From positions 124,001 through 188,000 of the forward strand of contig CAVVGE010000019.1 in assembly GCA_963747735.1 (NCBI GenBank): DNA of 64,000 nucleotides, given 5' to 3'. The position numbers and the translations under genes are program-made. The DNA comes from AP-15 sp963747735. Lineage in GTDB: Bacteria > Pseudomonadota > Alphaproteobacteria > ATCC43930 > CGMCC-115725. Shown here piece by piece: positions 55,551 to 63,196 of the stretch (position 1 is the first letter of the stretch; each line of letters opens with the position of its first letter). The notes under the pieces were generated by a model, which saw only the letters and a list, made by a program, of their open reading frames with translations, was not told where the DNA came from and made no database searches.

Positions 55551-55973
55551 TCAATCGCCGATCCGCGGAGGCCGGCCTCGGCCGAGCACACCGTCGGCGC
55601 GCGCCTTCAGATACGCCCAAATATCGTCGAGATAGTCCATCACGTCTTCGACCGTGCCGAAAGGCGGCATGACCTTGTCGCTCGATGCGCTGACATTGGT
55701 GCGCCCGTTGACGACGATCTCGTTGAAGTCGTCCTGGGTCATGTGCTTGGCCGAATCGACGAGGTCGGGCGCATAGGAGCTGCCCGCGCCATCGGGCCCG
55801 TGGCAGCGCATGCAGGATTCGGTGTAGCGGCGCCAGCCGTTATAGGTCTTTTTGTCGACTTTGCCGTTTTGCACGGTATAGGGCTTTTGCGCCGGTTGGG
55901 CAGCTTCCGCGGCAAGCCCGGGCTCCGACCCCAGAAGCAGACTCAGCCAAAGCAGCACCAGCAGCAATCTCAC
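55551..55973 (-). CDS. xoxG: Cytochrome c of the methanol dehydrogenase system (XoxG-like)
   Basis: This is a 140-residue monohaem cytochrome c with a signal peptide (MRLLLVLLWLSLLLGSEPGLA). The haem site is CMRCH in YTESCMRCHGPDGAG, and a Met ligand is available in VMPPFGTVEDVMDYLDDIWAYL. Its text matches the cytochromes encoded directly after xoxF that take electrons from the PQQ enzyme. It is one base from xoxJ. The 156-base gap to the xoxF stop holds a GC-rich palindrome. Confidence 0.88.
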   Translation of the reverse strand: MRLLLVLLWLSLLLGSEPGLAAEAAQPAQKPYTVQNGKVDKKTYNGWRRYTESCMRCHGPDGAGSSYAPDLVDSAKHMTQDDFNEIVVNGRTNVSASSDKVMPPFGTVEDVMDYLDDIWAYLKARADGVLGRGRPPRIGD

Positions 55974-56068
55974 GATCGATCGTCCGCCTCAAGGAAAAGC
56001 CGGCGCCGCGAAGACGGGCGTCGGCCGCAAGCTCATGGTGCAACGCCGGCATCCGACCCCCACCCCAA

Positions 56069-56092
56069 CCCTCCCCCGCATGCGGGGGAGGG
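56069..56092. repeat. GC-rich perfect palindrome between xoxF and xoxG
   Basis: CCCTCCCCCGCA is followed directly by its reverse complement, TGCGGGGGAGGG. It resembles the element at 47026-47052 and lies in the xoxF-xoxG gap, where it may attenuate transcription or protect the xoxF message. Confidence 0.65.
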
Positions 56093-56129
56093 AATGGGAG
56101 GAGGCCGCGACACGGCATCAATCGACCGG

Positions 56130-57914
56130 TCAGTCGGGCAGGGCGAAGACCGTCAACACGCCGCCGAGCTGGGTATAGTCGGCCAGCGCCTTGTAGGCGC
56201 CGACGGCGCCGAGCCCATCGGTGTCTTTGGTCAGGCCCGCCGCCATGCCGATCCCGGCCCAGCCGCCGACCCCCGACAAGACGGCGATGTACTGCTTGCC
56301 GCCATGGGTGAAGGTGTTGACGTTGCCGATGATCCCGGACGGGGTCTTGAACCGGTAGAGCTCCTTGCCGGTCTGCATATCGACCGCCTTCAGGTAGCCT
56401 TCGAGCGTGCCGTAAAAGGCCACGCCGCCCGCTGTCGCGAGCACGCCCGACCAGACCGAGAAGGGCTCGGGGTCGGACCACACGATCTTGCCGCTGCCGG
56501 CGTCCCAGGCGATGAAATTGCCGAGGTTGTTGTCGCCCGCCGGCGGGAACATCGACAAGGTGGCGCCGACATAGGGCTGGCCGGCGGTGTAGGAAACTTT
56601 GAACGGCTCGTAATCCATGCAGACGTGGTTGGTCGGCACATAGAACAGGCCGGTCTTCGGCGAGAATGCCGCCGGCTGCTGGTCTTTCGAGCCGAGCGCC
56701 GCCGGGCAGATGCCCTTATAGTTGACGTCCTCACCCTTTGAGCCCGGGGCGTATTGCGCAACCACCGCCGGCCGGCCGGTCTGCATGTTCACACCGGTCG
56801 ACCAGTTGACTTTCGGGTCGAATTTCTGGGCGACGAGCAACGCGCCGGTTTCGCGGTCGAGCGTGTAGCCGAAGCCGTTGCGGTCGAAATGGACCAACGC
56901 CTTCACTGGCTTGCCGTTGACGTTGATGTCGGCGAGGATCATCTCGTTGACGCCGTCATAGTCCCACTGGTCGTGCGGCGTCATCTGATAGACCCATTTG
57001 GCAACCCCGGTGTCCGGGTTGCGGGCAAAGATCGTCATCGACCATTTGTTGTCGCCGGGCCGCTGCACCGGGTTCCAGGTGCTGGGATTGCCCGAGCCGT
57101 AATAGACGAGGTTCAGGTCGGGATCGTAGGAAATCCAGCCCCAGGTGCCGCCACCGCCGATTTTCCACTGATCGCCCTGCCAGGTTTTCAGCGAAGAATC
57201 CTTGCCGACCGGCTTGCCGAGCGAGGTGGTGTTGGCGTCGAACAGGATCTCGTTGTCCGGACCCTCGGAATAGGCCTTCCAGGCGAGCGAGCCGTCCTTG
57301 ATGTTGTACGCGGTCATGCGCGCCTGGACGCCGAACTCGCCGCCGCTGACGCCGACGAGCACCTTGTCCTTGACCACCAACGGTGCGCTGGTGCCGGTTT
57401 CGCCCTTTTTCGGGTCGCCGTCCTTGACGCTCCAGACGACCTTGCCGGTCTTGGCGTCGAGCGCCACGAGCGTGGTATCGGCCTGGTGCAAAAAGATCTT
57501 GCCGTCGCCATAGGCAACGCCGCGGTTGACGGTGTCGCAGCACATCACCGGGATCACCGTCGGATCCTGCTTCGGCTCGTACTTCCACAAGATGCGGCCG
57601 TTATTGTTCAGGTCGAGGGCAAAGACCGTGTTCGGGAACGGCGTGCTTAAATACATAGTGTCGCCGATCACCAGCGGGCCGCCTTCGTGGCCGCGCAGCA
57701 CGCCCGTTGAAAACGTCCAGACCGGGCGCAAATTCTTGACGTTGTCTTTGTTGATCTGGTCGAGCGTGCTGTAGCGGGTGTTGGCGTAATCGCCCGCCGG
57801 CATCACCCACTGGTTCGGGTCCTTTTGCAGCTGGATCAGCTGGTCGTTGGCGCTCGCCGCACCCGACACGAGAGCGAGCGCTCCGCCGAGAAGCCACAAA
57901 CAGGATGCTTTCAT
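56130..57914 (-). CDS. xoxF: Lanthanide-dependent PQQ methanol/alcohol dehydrogenase XoxF
   Basis: XoxF is a periplasmic quinoprotein that oxidises methanol (and often ethanol or formaldehyde) and reduces cytochrome c. The 594-residue protein has a signal peptide (MKASCLWLLGGALALVSGAA). It shows the eight-blade propeller W motifs, the vicinal disulfide Cys125-Cys126 (VMCCDT), and the active site HDQWDYDGVNEM. The latter gives catalytic Asp318 and Asp320; the second Asp is the extra lanthanide ligand that separates XoxF from calcium-type MxaF (Ala there). Glu193 (GGEFG) and Asn276 (GSGNPSTW) complete the metal site. The start is ATG 57914 with GGAGGGG upstream. It leads a five-gene leftward block. 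Confidence 0.95.
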   Translation of the reverse strand: MKASCLWLLGGALALVSGAASANDQLIQLQKDPNQWVMPAGDYANTRYSTLDQINKDNVKNLRPVWTFSTGVLRGHEGGPLVIGDTMYLSTPFPNTVFALDLNNNGRILWKYEPKQDPTVIPVMCCDTVNRGVAYGDGKIFLHQADTTLVALDAKTGKVVWSVKDGDPKKGETGTSAPLVVKDKVLVGVSGGEFGVQARMTAYNIKDGSLAWKAYSEGPDNEILFDANTTSLGKPVGKDSSLKTWQGDQWKIGGGGTWGWISYDPDLNLVYYGSGNPSTWNPVQRPGDNKWSMTIFARNPDTGVAKWVYQMTPHDQWDYDGVNEMILADINVNGKPVKALVHFDRNGFGYTLDRETGALLVAQKFDPKVNWSTGVNMQTGRPAVVAQYAPGSKGEDVNYKGICPAALGSKDQQPAAFSPKTGLFYVPTNHVCMDYEPFKVSYTAGQPYVGATLSMFPPAGDNNLGNFIAWDAGSGKIVWSDPEPFSVWSGVLATAGGVAFYGTLEGYLKAVDMQTGKELYRFKTPSGIIGNVNTFTHGGKQYIAVLSGVGGWAGIGMAAGLTKDTDGLGAVGAYKALADYTQLGGVLTVFALPD

Positions 57915-58124
57915 CGCCTTCTGCCCCTCCTCCCTCCGTTCGTTGAAAAGCGTATCCGATGCCGCCGTGCCGCCGCCCATTAGGGGACCATCCGTCACGG
58001 CTGCGCTTGGATCGGGCACCGGGCCGCGGAGGCCCGCCCGGAGCCTGTCGCAGCGACGCTATGTCATTTCCGGCACCGCCACAAGCCCGCGCTTAACCGT
58101 TTTGCCGGAGATCGACAAGCAACC

Positions 58125-58325
58125 TCACGTTGGCTGCCGGCGTGGCACGTTCGCCTCGCAGCGCCAGCGCGACAGCATCCATTTGGGGTGCTCGGACAAC
58201 CATTCGATCGCGTATTGCTCCCCACGCTGGACGCAATCCTGCGGCGACAGATCGTCGAACGGCCGTTGCTCGGTGCATGAAGCGGGCGCAGACTGCAGAC
58301 AGAAGACGAGCACGAGCGCAATCAT
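58125..58325 (-). CDS. Small secreted Cys-containing protein
   Basis: This is a 66-residue protein with a short hydrophobic leader (MIALVLVFCLQSAPASC). Conserved-looking features are EQRPFDDLSPQDCVQRGEQ, then HPKWMLSRWRC near the C-terminus. I recognise this pattern (P-x-x-C ... EWL-x-x-HPKW ... WRC) from small alphaproteobacterial proteins of unknown role. Three or four Cys suggest disulfides in the periplasm. It lies 210 bases upstream of xoxF, in the same direction. Confidence 0.6.
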   Translation of the reverse strand: MIALVLVFCLQSAPASCTEQRPFDDLSPQDCVQRGEQYAIEWLSEHPKWMLSRWRCEANVPRRQPT

Positions 58326-58438
58326 CGGTGTCCTTTCTCGACGGTCCGCGAGGGACCTGCCGTCGCCGCTGCCGGGCTATATAAATCCGGATGGACGAGC
58401 AAGCCATTGCTGACGGAGCGCTTCAAGGGGGGGCGGCC

Positions 58439-58789
58439 ATGAAGCTTTTGCTTTGCGCAGTCCTGGTCTTCGGCTGGACGGCAACCGGACCGGCATGGGC
58501 AGCAGCGGCAAACGACTATCCGACCTCGGCACGCGCCGATTATGTGATCGGCTGCATGGCGGCGAACGGCAACACCCGCGAGGCGCTTTTGAAATGCTCG
58601 TGCGCGCTCGACACGATTGCCGGGCTGATGCCCTATTCCCGTTACGAGCAGGCGGAAACGGCCCTCAGCCTTCAGCTCGGCGGCGGCGTCGGGGGCCGGG
58701 TCGGCCTGTTCCGCGATCCACCCCAGATCAAGGCGGTGATCAAAGAATTGCGCCAGGCGCAAGCCGAAGCCAATTTGCAGTGCCGCTGA
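58439..58789 (+). CDS. Secreted protein of unknown function, associated with PQQ dehydrogenase genes
   Basis: This is a 116-residue exported protein with a signal peptide (MKLLLCAVLVFGWTATGPAWA). The mature part has ADYVIGCMAANGNTREALLK, then CSCALDTIAGLMPYSRYEQA and a terminal NLQCR, giving four Cys that could form two disulfides. I recall similar small proteins in quinoprotein clusters but no function. The start is ATG 58439 (GGGGGG upstream); an ATG at 58391 gives a longer, poorer signal sequence. It is divergent from the 66-residue protein. Confidence 0.7.
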   Translation: MKLLLCAVLVFGWTATGPAWAAAANDYPTSARADYVIGCMAANGNTREALLKCSCALDTIAGLMPYSRYEQAETALSLQLGGGVGGRVGLFRDPPQIKAVIKELRQAQAEANLQCR

Positions 58790-58852
58790 GAGAGAGCGGG
58801 AAACCCTGACGGCGGCTGTCCTCCGGCGCTGGAGGCTTGGTGGAGGGCCGGC

Positions 58853-59671
58853 TCACATCTGCGGCGCGACGGGGACCGGCCAGCTATGGGTGAAATGGCG
58901 CTGGCTGCTGTCGAGCACCTCGGCCGTCAGCACCCCGGCGCTCGCCACATGCGCGACGCGAAAGCTGAAGTTGAAGGCCGGGTCCTCGCTGATCGCGATG
59001 TCGGATTCGACGCGCAGCACCGGCTCGCCGTTGTAAGTCACGTTCAGCGTCTGGATGAAATCGGCCGGGACATAGTTGCGGGTCAACGGGTCCATCTGCA
59101 GGCCCGAATTGTTCGGGTGGCTGATCAGGAGCTTTGCCGCGAGCGGCGCATCGGCCGCGGCGCGAGGGGCAAGGACGAGCTTCATCTGGCCGAGCCGCTT
59201 GATCGCCAATGCCTGATCGGCCGTTGCCGGCGCGGAGCAGCCGCCGGCTGCCTTGATAAACCGCGCCGCCGCATAAAGCCGGCCATCGGCGGTTTCGGCG
59301 ACGGCGTGCAGATAGGTGTAGTCGTCGATCCGCACGCGGGTTGACACCTTTTGCGTATCCGCCAGCCGCCCAAAGATGAAATGCGCGGCGAGCGGCGACG
59401 GGTTGTCGTCGATGACGAGATAAAGGCCGCGGACTTGCGCGGCGAAGGACGGTGCGACATGGATCGCCACCGGCACGACCGCCGCATCCTCGGCCCGCAT
59501 CGGCGCGTCGATCGCGACCCGGTCGCCGGCGTCTTCGACCGTTCGGGTGCCAAAGATCGCGTGGCGCAGATCGGCCCAGCGCGCGGCCCGCTCGGCTTCG
59601 CTCGGCTGAGCCTGGGCGGCGCCGGCGACGGCAAAAACCACAAGCACGGCGAACATGGCGCGAGCGAGCAT
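58853..59671 (-). CDS. Quinoprotein-associated SoxYZ-like carrier protein
   Basis: This is a 272-residue exported fusion of SoxY-like and SoxZ-like domains with a signal peptide (MLARAMFAVLVVFAVAGAAQ). The SoxY-like part ends in FIKAAGGCSAPATADQA, where the Cys in G-G-C is the presumed carrier site, although it lies inside the chain rather than at the C-terminus as in true SoxY. The SoxZ-like part (from about 165) has MKLVLAPRA and LISHPNNSGLQMDPLT. Such fused carriers accompany PQQ alcohol dehydrogenases. It precedes, by orientation, no other gene; the metallohydrolase is just upstream. Confidence 0.85.
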   Translation of the reverse strand: MLARAMFAVLVVFAVAGAAQAQPSEAERAARWADLRHAIFGTRTVEDAGDRVAIDAPMRAEDAAVVPVAIHVAPSFAAQVRGLYLVIDDNPSPLAAHFIFGRLADTQKVSTRVRIDDYTYLHAVAETADGRLYAAARFIKAAGGCSAPATADQALAIKRLGQMKLVLAPRAAADAPLAAKLLISHPNNSGLQMDPLTRNYVPADFIQTLNVTYNGEPVLRVESDIAISEDPAFNFSFRVAHVASAGVLTAEVLDSSQRHFTHSWPVPVAPQM

Positions 59672-59697
59672 TCTCGCCTCCTCGGCGCGGCGCGGCC

Positions 59698-60696
59698 TCA
59701 TTCCCATTCGAGCTCCTTATAGCTCGCGGTTGCGTTGCGCGCGTTATAGTCGTCGAACAACAGCCAGCGGCCGCGCTCGAATTGCCCGATCTGCTGCGCC
59801 GCCGCGGCGATCCCGACCCCGGCTTTTATCGCGGCGCGGGTATCGCGCGCCAGGGTTTCGAGATAGCGCCGCTCCGGCGCGGCCGCCGCCGGCCACGCCA
59901 CCGACACCGGGCCATGCCCCGGCACTGCCCGATCGGCTGCGATGGCGGTCACCGAGGCGAGCTCCTTGAGCCATCCGACGAGGCTGCCGTCCACGACCGG
60001 AATGCGGTCGACAAACAAGAGATCGGCGAGCCAGAAGGTCCGGGTCTTGTCGTCGAAAACAGTCAAATCATTGTCGGTATGCGCGGGACCGTGCGCCTGG
60101 ACCCGCAGCCGCCGGCCGCCGAGGTCGATGTCGAGCTCCGAGGCGACGAGCAGGCTCGGCGCCACGACAGCGCTGCCTTCGGCCTCGGGGCCGAGGGTTT
60201 CGCGCAGCCGGCGCAGGTAATATTCGCCGCGCTGGGCGAGCGCGCCCGGCAGCTTCGCGTGCCCGACAAAATCCGGACGGTCGCCGCGAAACGCGGCAGC
60301 GCCGAAAATATGGTCGGGATGGACGTGGGTCATGATCACATAGCGGATCGGCAGCGCCGAGCGCGCCCGGATCGCGGCCCGCAACCGCTCGCCTTCCAGA
60401 AAGCTGCCGCCGGGATCGATGACTGCAACCATTTTGTCGCCGACGATAAAGCCGATATTGGCGATCTCGTCGTCGTTTGCGGGCGACGCATCCTGCTCGA
60501 CGCCGTTATGCACAAAGACCCCGGGCGCGACCTCGGTCACCGCCAGCGGCGTGACTTCTGCGGCGTGCCCATGATTCGCCCCAACGCCCGTCGCGCACAG
60601 CGCCGCCGACAGCACGACCCACAACAAAAGCCGGCGCCCGATGCGCGTCAACGTGTTGCAGGGGAAGATGCTCGCGGGCCGCGTTGGCGCCGGCAT
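59698..60696 (-). CDS. Quinoprotein relay system zinc metallohydrolase (SoxH-like, beta-lactamase fold)
   Basis: This is a 332-residue periplasmic metallo-beta-lactamase-fold protein. The metal motif is THVHPDHIFGAAAF (H-x-H-x-D-H), with later His residues in GPAHTDNDL and VPGHGPVSV. The signal-like hydrophobic stretch is LLLWVVLSAALCATG after a basic start. It matches the SoxH-related hydrolases found with the SoxYZ-like carrier next to PQQ dehydrogenases. The start is ATG 60696. It overlaps the small secreted protein upstream by 49 bases and precedes the carrier gene by 26 bases. Confidence 0.85.
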   Translation of the reverse strand: MPAPTRPASIFPCNTLTRIGRRLLLWVVLSAALCATGVGANHGHAAEVTPLAVTEVAPGVFVHNGVEQDASPANDDEIANIGFIVGDKMVAVIDPGGSFLEGERLRAAIRARSALPIRYVIMTHVHPDHIFGAAAFRGDRPDFVGHAKLPGALAQRGEYYLRRLRETLGPEAEGSAVVAPSLLVASELDIDLGGRRLRVQAHGPAHTDNDLTVFDDKTRTFWLADLLFVDRIPVVDGSLVGWLKELASVTAIAADRAVPGHGPVSVAWPAAAAPERRYLETLARDTRAAIKAGVGIAAAAQQIGQFERGRWLLFDDYNARNATASYKELEWE

Positions 60697-60890
60697 AATG
60701 TCTTGACATAGGCCGTCTTGCCGATGTCCGCCGCGAGGGCCGAGCGGGCGATTACATCCTGCCAGCCCATGACGCAGGACAACTCGTTTTCGACGGCGGT
60801 CGAGAGCACATCCGCGGCGGTCGTCTCGTCGCAAGCCGAGGGTGCCACGGTATTGAGGCAAACAAGGACAATGGCGACAAACGAAGCCAT
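60648..60890 (-). CDS. Small secreted Cys-containing protein
   Basis: This is an 80-residue protein starting MASFVAIVLVCLNTVAPSAC, a leader followed by a Cys, then DETTAADVLSTAVENELSC and YVKTLCRR. The pattern of leader, three or four Cys and a final C-x-R resembles small alphaproteobacterial proteins of unknown function. ATG 60911 would add seven residues. It lies between pqqA and the metallohydrolase on the minus strand and overlaps the latter, so the group may be cotranscribed. Confidence 0.6.
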   Translation of the reverse strand: MASFVAIVLVCLNTVAPSACDETTAADVLSTAVENELSCVMGWQDVIARSALAADIGKTAYVKTLCRRQRGPRASSPATR

Positions 60891-61001
60891 CTTCGGGATA
60901 TTGGCGCGCACGGCCGCGCCGTGCCCGGCACACCGACACTGTCGCCGGGAAAACGCGAGAGGCCGCTTTGCCGGTCGTTCCGGCGTCAGCGGGTCAAGCG
61001 C

Positions 61002-61082
61002 TTATTCGACTTCGGCGCAAGCGTAGGCGTTGATTTCCAAACCAACCGCGATCTCGATGATGACCGGTGTTTTCCACTTCAT
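61002..61082 (-). CDS. pqqA: PqqA, precursor peptide of pyrroloquinoline quinone
   Basis: This is a 26-residue peptide that starts MKWKTPVIIEIAVGLEINAY and ends ACAEVE. PqqA peptides have a Glu and a Tyr spaced as E-x-x-x-Y, here EINAY, which are crosslinked to form PQQ. The N-terminal M-K-W-x-T-P and the I-x-V-G phrase are also typical. GGGAG precedes the ATG by about seven bases. pqqB, pqqC, pqqD and pqqE are not adjacent and not in the window, so this copy is separated from its processing enzymes. The gene is too short for most gene callers. Confidence 0.88.
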   Translation of the reverse strand: MKWKTPVIIEIAVGLEINAYACAEVE

Positions 61083-61233
61083 ACCATCGCTCCCGATGTA
61101 TGTTCCACGTTTCAAACTGTAAAAGCATGCCGGGATTCTGTCAATCGTCGCCGGTCCGCGGCGGCACCGAGCGGCGCTTTCGCGCGTACAATTTCCGGCA
61201 TCATCGTGATCGTCTGACCGCAAAGGCCCGCCT

Positions 61234-61917
61234 GTGAACGACCCCGCCGCTTCGCTTTCGATCGTCAGCCTGTTTTTGCATGCCGACGCGATCGTCGAGG
61301 GAGTGCTGCTGCTGCTGCTCGCCGCTTCGGTATGGAGCTGGGCAGTGATCATCGACAAGCTCTGGCGCCTCGCCGCGGTCAACCGGTCGGCGCGAGCGCA
61401 TGAGGCGCGCGTCGCCGCCGCTACTTCCCCGCCCGATTTGATCGCCGCCGAGATTGCGCCGCGGGCCGGTGATCCGGCCGGAGCGATGCTGTCGGCCGGC
61501 TGGGCCGAGAGCTCGCCAGCGGCGTGGCCGGCGCCGGAAACCGCCGGCGAGCGGCGCGACCGGATCGAGCGGGCGATGCGCCTCGCGCTCAACGCCGAAT
61601 TGCGCCGCCTCGAAGCGCGCCTGCCATTTCTCGCGACGCTCGGCTCGGCGGCCCCGTTTATCGGCCTTTTCGGCACGGTGTGGGGCATCATGCGCAGCTT
61701 TGCCGGCATCGCCGCGGCCAACAATACGAGCCTCGCCGTGGTCGCCCCCGGCATCGCCGAAGCCTTGTTCGCCACCGCCATGGGGCTCGCCGCGGCGATC
61801 CCCGCGGTCGTCGCCTACAACAAGATCACCGTCGATCTCGGCCGCTTTGCCGGGCGCATGCAAGGGCTGATCGGGCGCTGCGGCGGCATTTTCGCGCGCC
61901 TGCCGCCGGAGAGCTGA
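61234..61917 (+). CDS. exbB: MotA/TolQ/ExbB proton channel family protein
   Basis: This is a 227-residue inner-membrane protein with three membrane helices (about 15-40, 135-155 and 170-195). The core signature is LATLGSAAPFIGLFGTVWGIMRSF and then AEALFATAMGLAAAIPAVVAYN, which together form the proton channel. The start is GTG 61234. It overlaps nothing but is followed three bases later by an ExbD-like gene and then a TonB-like gene, so ExbB (TonB system) fits better than TolQ. No pal or tolB is seen. Confidence 0.87.
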   Translation: MNDPAASLSIVSLFLHADAIVEGVLLLLLAASVWSWAVIIDKLWRLAAVNRSARAHEARVAAATSPPDLIAAEIAPRAGDPAGAMLSAGWAESSPAAWPAPETAGERRDRIERAMRLALNAELRRLEARLPFLATLGSAAPFIGLFGTVWGIMRSFAGIAAANNTSLAVVAPGIAEALFATAMGLAAAIPAVVAYNKITVDLGRFAGRMQGLIGRCGGIFARLPPES

Positions 61918-61920
61918 ACG

Positions 61921-62355
61921 ATGGCGATCTCGTTGCCGCCCTCGGACGAGCCCGGCGAGGACCGCTACGCCCCGCTCGCCGCGATCAATGTGACGCCGAT
62001 GGTCGATGTCATGCTGGTGCTGCTGGTGATCTTTATGATCACCGCGCCGTTGCTGGTGGTCGGCGTGCCGCTCGACCTCCCCAAGACCCACGCGGCGCCG
62101 GTCACGCCGCCGAAAGAGCCGATCATCCTGAGCCTCGATCGCAGCGGCGAGGTTTATATCGGCGACGACTGGGTCGCCTCGGCCGATCTCCAGCCGCGGC
62201 TCGCAGCACTGGCCGCCGAGGACCCCAAACGCATTGTCTATGTCCGCGGCGACAAGACCATCACCTATGCGCAGCTGATGGATTTGTTGAGCCGCGTCAA
62301 TCGCGCCGGCTTTGCCAAAGTCTCGCTGGTCGCTGAGGCGTCCACCGCGCAGTGA
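61921..62355 (+). CDS. exbD: ExbD/TolR family protein
   Basis: This is a 144-residue protein with one N-terminal helix (about 30-52), INVTPMVDVMLVLLVIFMIT, whose Asp (VDVML) is the proton-translocating residue of ExbD/TolR. The periplasmic part has LDRSGEVYIGDDWV and VYVRGDKTITYAQLMDLLSRV, typical of the family. It lies between the ExbB-like and TonB-like genes and overlaps the latter start by four bases. Confidence 0.88.
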   Translation: MAISLPPSDEPGEDRYAPLAAINVTPMVDVMLVLLVIFMITAPLLVVGVPLDLPKTHAAPVTPPKEPIILSLDRSGEVYIGDDWVASADLQPRLAALAAEDPKRIVYVRGDKTITYAQLMDLLSRVNRAGFAKVSLVAEASTAQ

Positions 62356-63120
62356 CGGTCTTCCGGGTTTCTCTAGCGCTGTCGGTAGCGGCGCATGCGG
62401 CTTGCTTGGCGCTTTTGCTGCTGCTGCCGCCGCCTCCGGCCCGCCGGTCGCCACCGCCCGCCGAAACCGGGATCGAGGTCGCGGTCGTGGCATCGCTGCC
62501 GCAGCCTCCCGCTCCGCCCCAGCCACCCCAGCCACCGAAGCCGCCGCCGCCACCGGTTGTTCAGCCGCCACCGCCACCGCCACCGCCGCCGCCACCGCCG
62601 CCGCCAAAGCTCGAGCCGCCATCGCCGGCGCCGGAAGCAACGGTCGCCGAACCGCCACCGCCCGCGCAAGCCGCGCGTGCCGCCATTGCGCCGGCCGGTG
62701 GAGAAGCGACCCGAACGCGAGCCGCCGCCGAGCTATACGCCGCCGGCCCCGATCGCTCCCGCCGCACCTGCCGCGCCGCCGCAGACCGCCTACATGCCGG
62801 CCCCGCGACGGGAGCCGGCGCCCTCGGCCGAGGTCAGCCAAGGTTATCGTGCCGCGCTCGGCGAGTGGCTCGAGAGCCATAAGCGCTATCCCGCAACCGC
62901 GCGCCAGCGGCGTGAGCAAGGCCGCGTGGTGCTGCGCTTCACGGTCGACCGCAGCGGCCGCGTCGATGCGTTCGCGATCGGCCAAAGCTCGGGTTACCCC
63001 GATCTCGATGCCGCGGTCGCGCGGATGATGCAAGGTGCGGTCATGCCGCCTTTTCCCGCCGACATGCCGCAGCCGCGGATCGAGGTATCGGTCGCGATCC
63101 GCTTTAGCCTCGAGCAATGA
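62352..63120 (+). pseudogene. tonB: TonB-like energy transducer, frameshift in the proline-rich region
   Basis: The first frame starts at GTG 62352 with one membrane helix (LALSVAAHAACLALLLLL) and a long Pro-rich linker up to QAARAAIAPAG near 62695. The second frame, shifted by one base, begins PVEKRPEREPPPSYTPP and contains the TonB C-terminal domain (YRAALGEWLESHKRYPATAR to RFSLEQ, stop 63120). One extra base in ATTGCGCCGGCCGG would explain it. As written the gene yields a transducer without its C-terminal domain. The repeat-rich context makes a sequencing error possible. Confidence 0.8.
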
Positions 63121-63196
63121 CGGGGGCGCCGCCTCTGGCGTTTGCCAGCCGCCGCCCGTAGCTTGGCCGGAGGATCGCGACGGTGGAGGCTGGCCG

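Noticed and set aside
59698..60696. The metallo-beta-lactamase-fold gene near pqqA as pqqB
   Set aside because: It has a signal-like leader and matches the SoxH-related periplasmic hydrolases; PqqB is a cytosolic protein and would be expected to follow pqqA directly.
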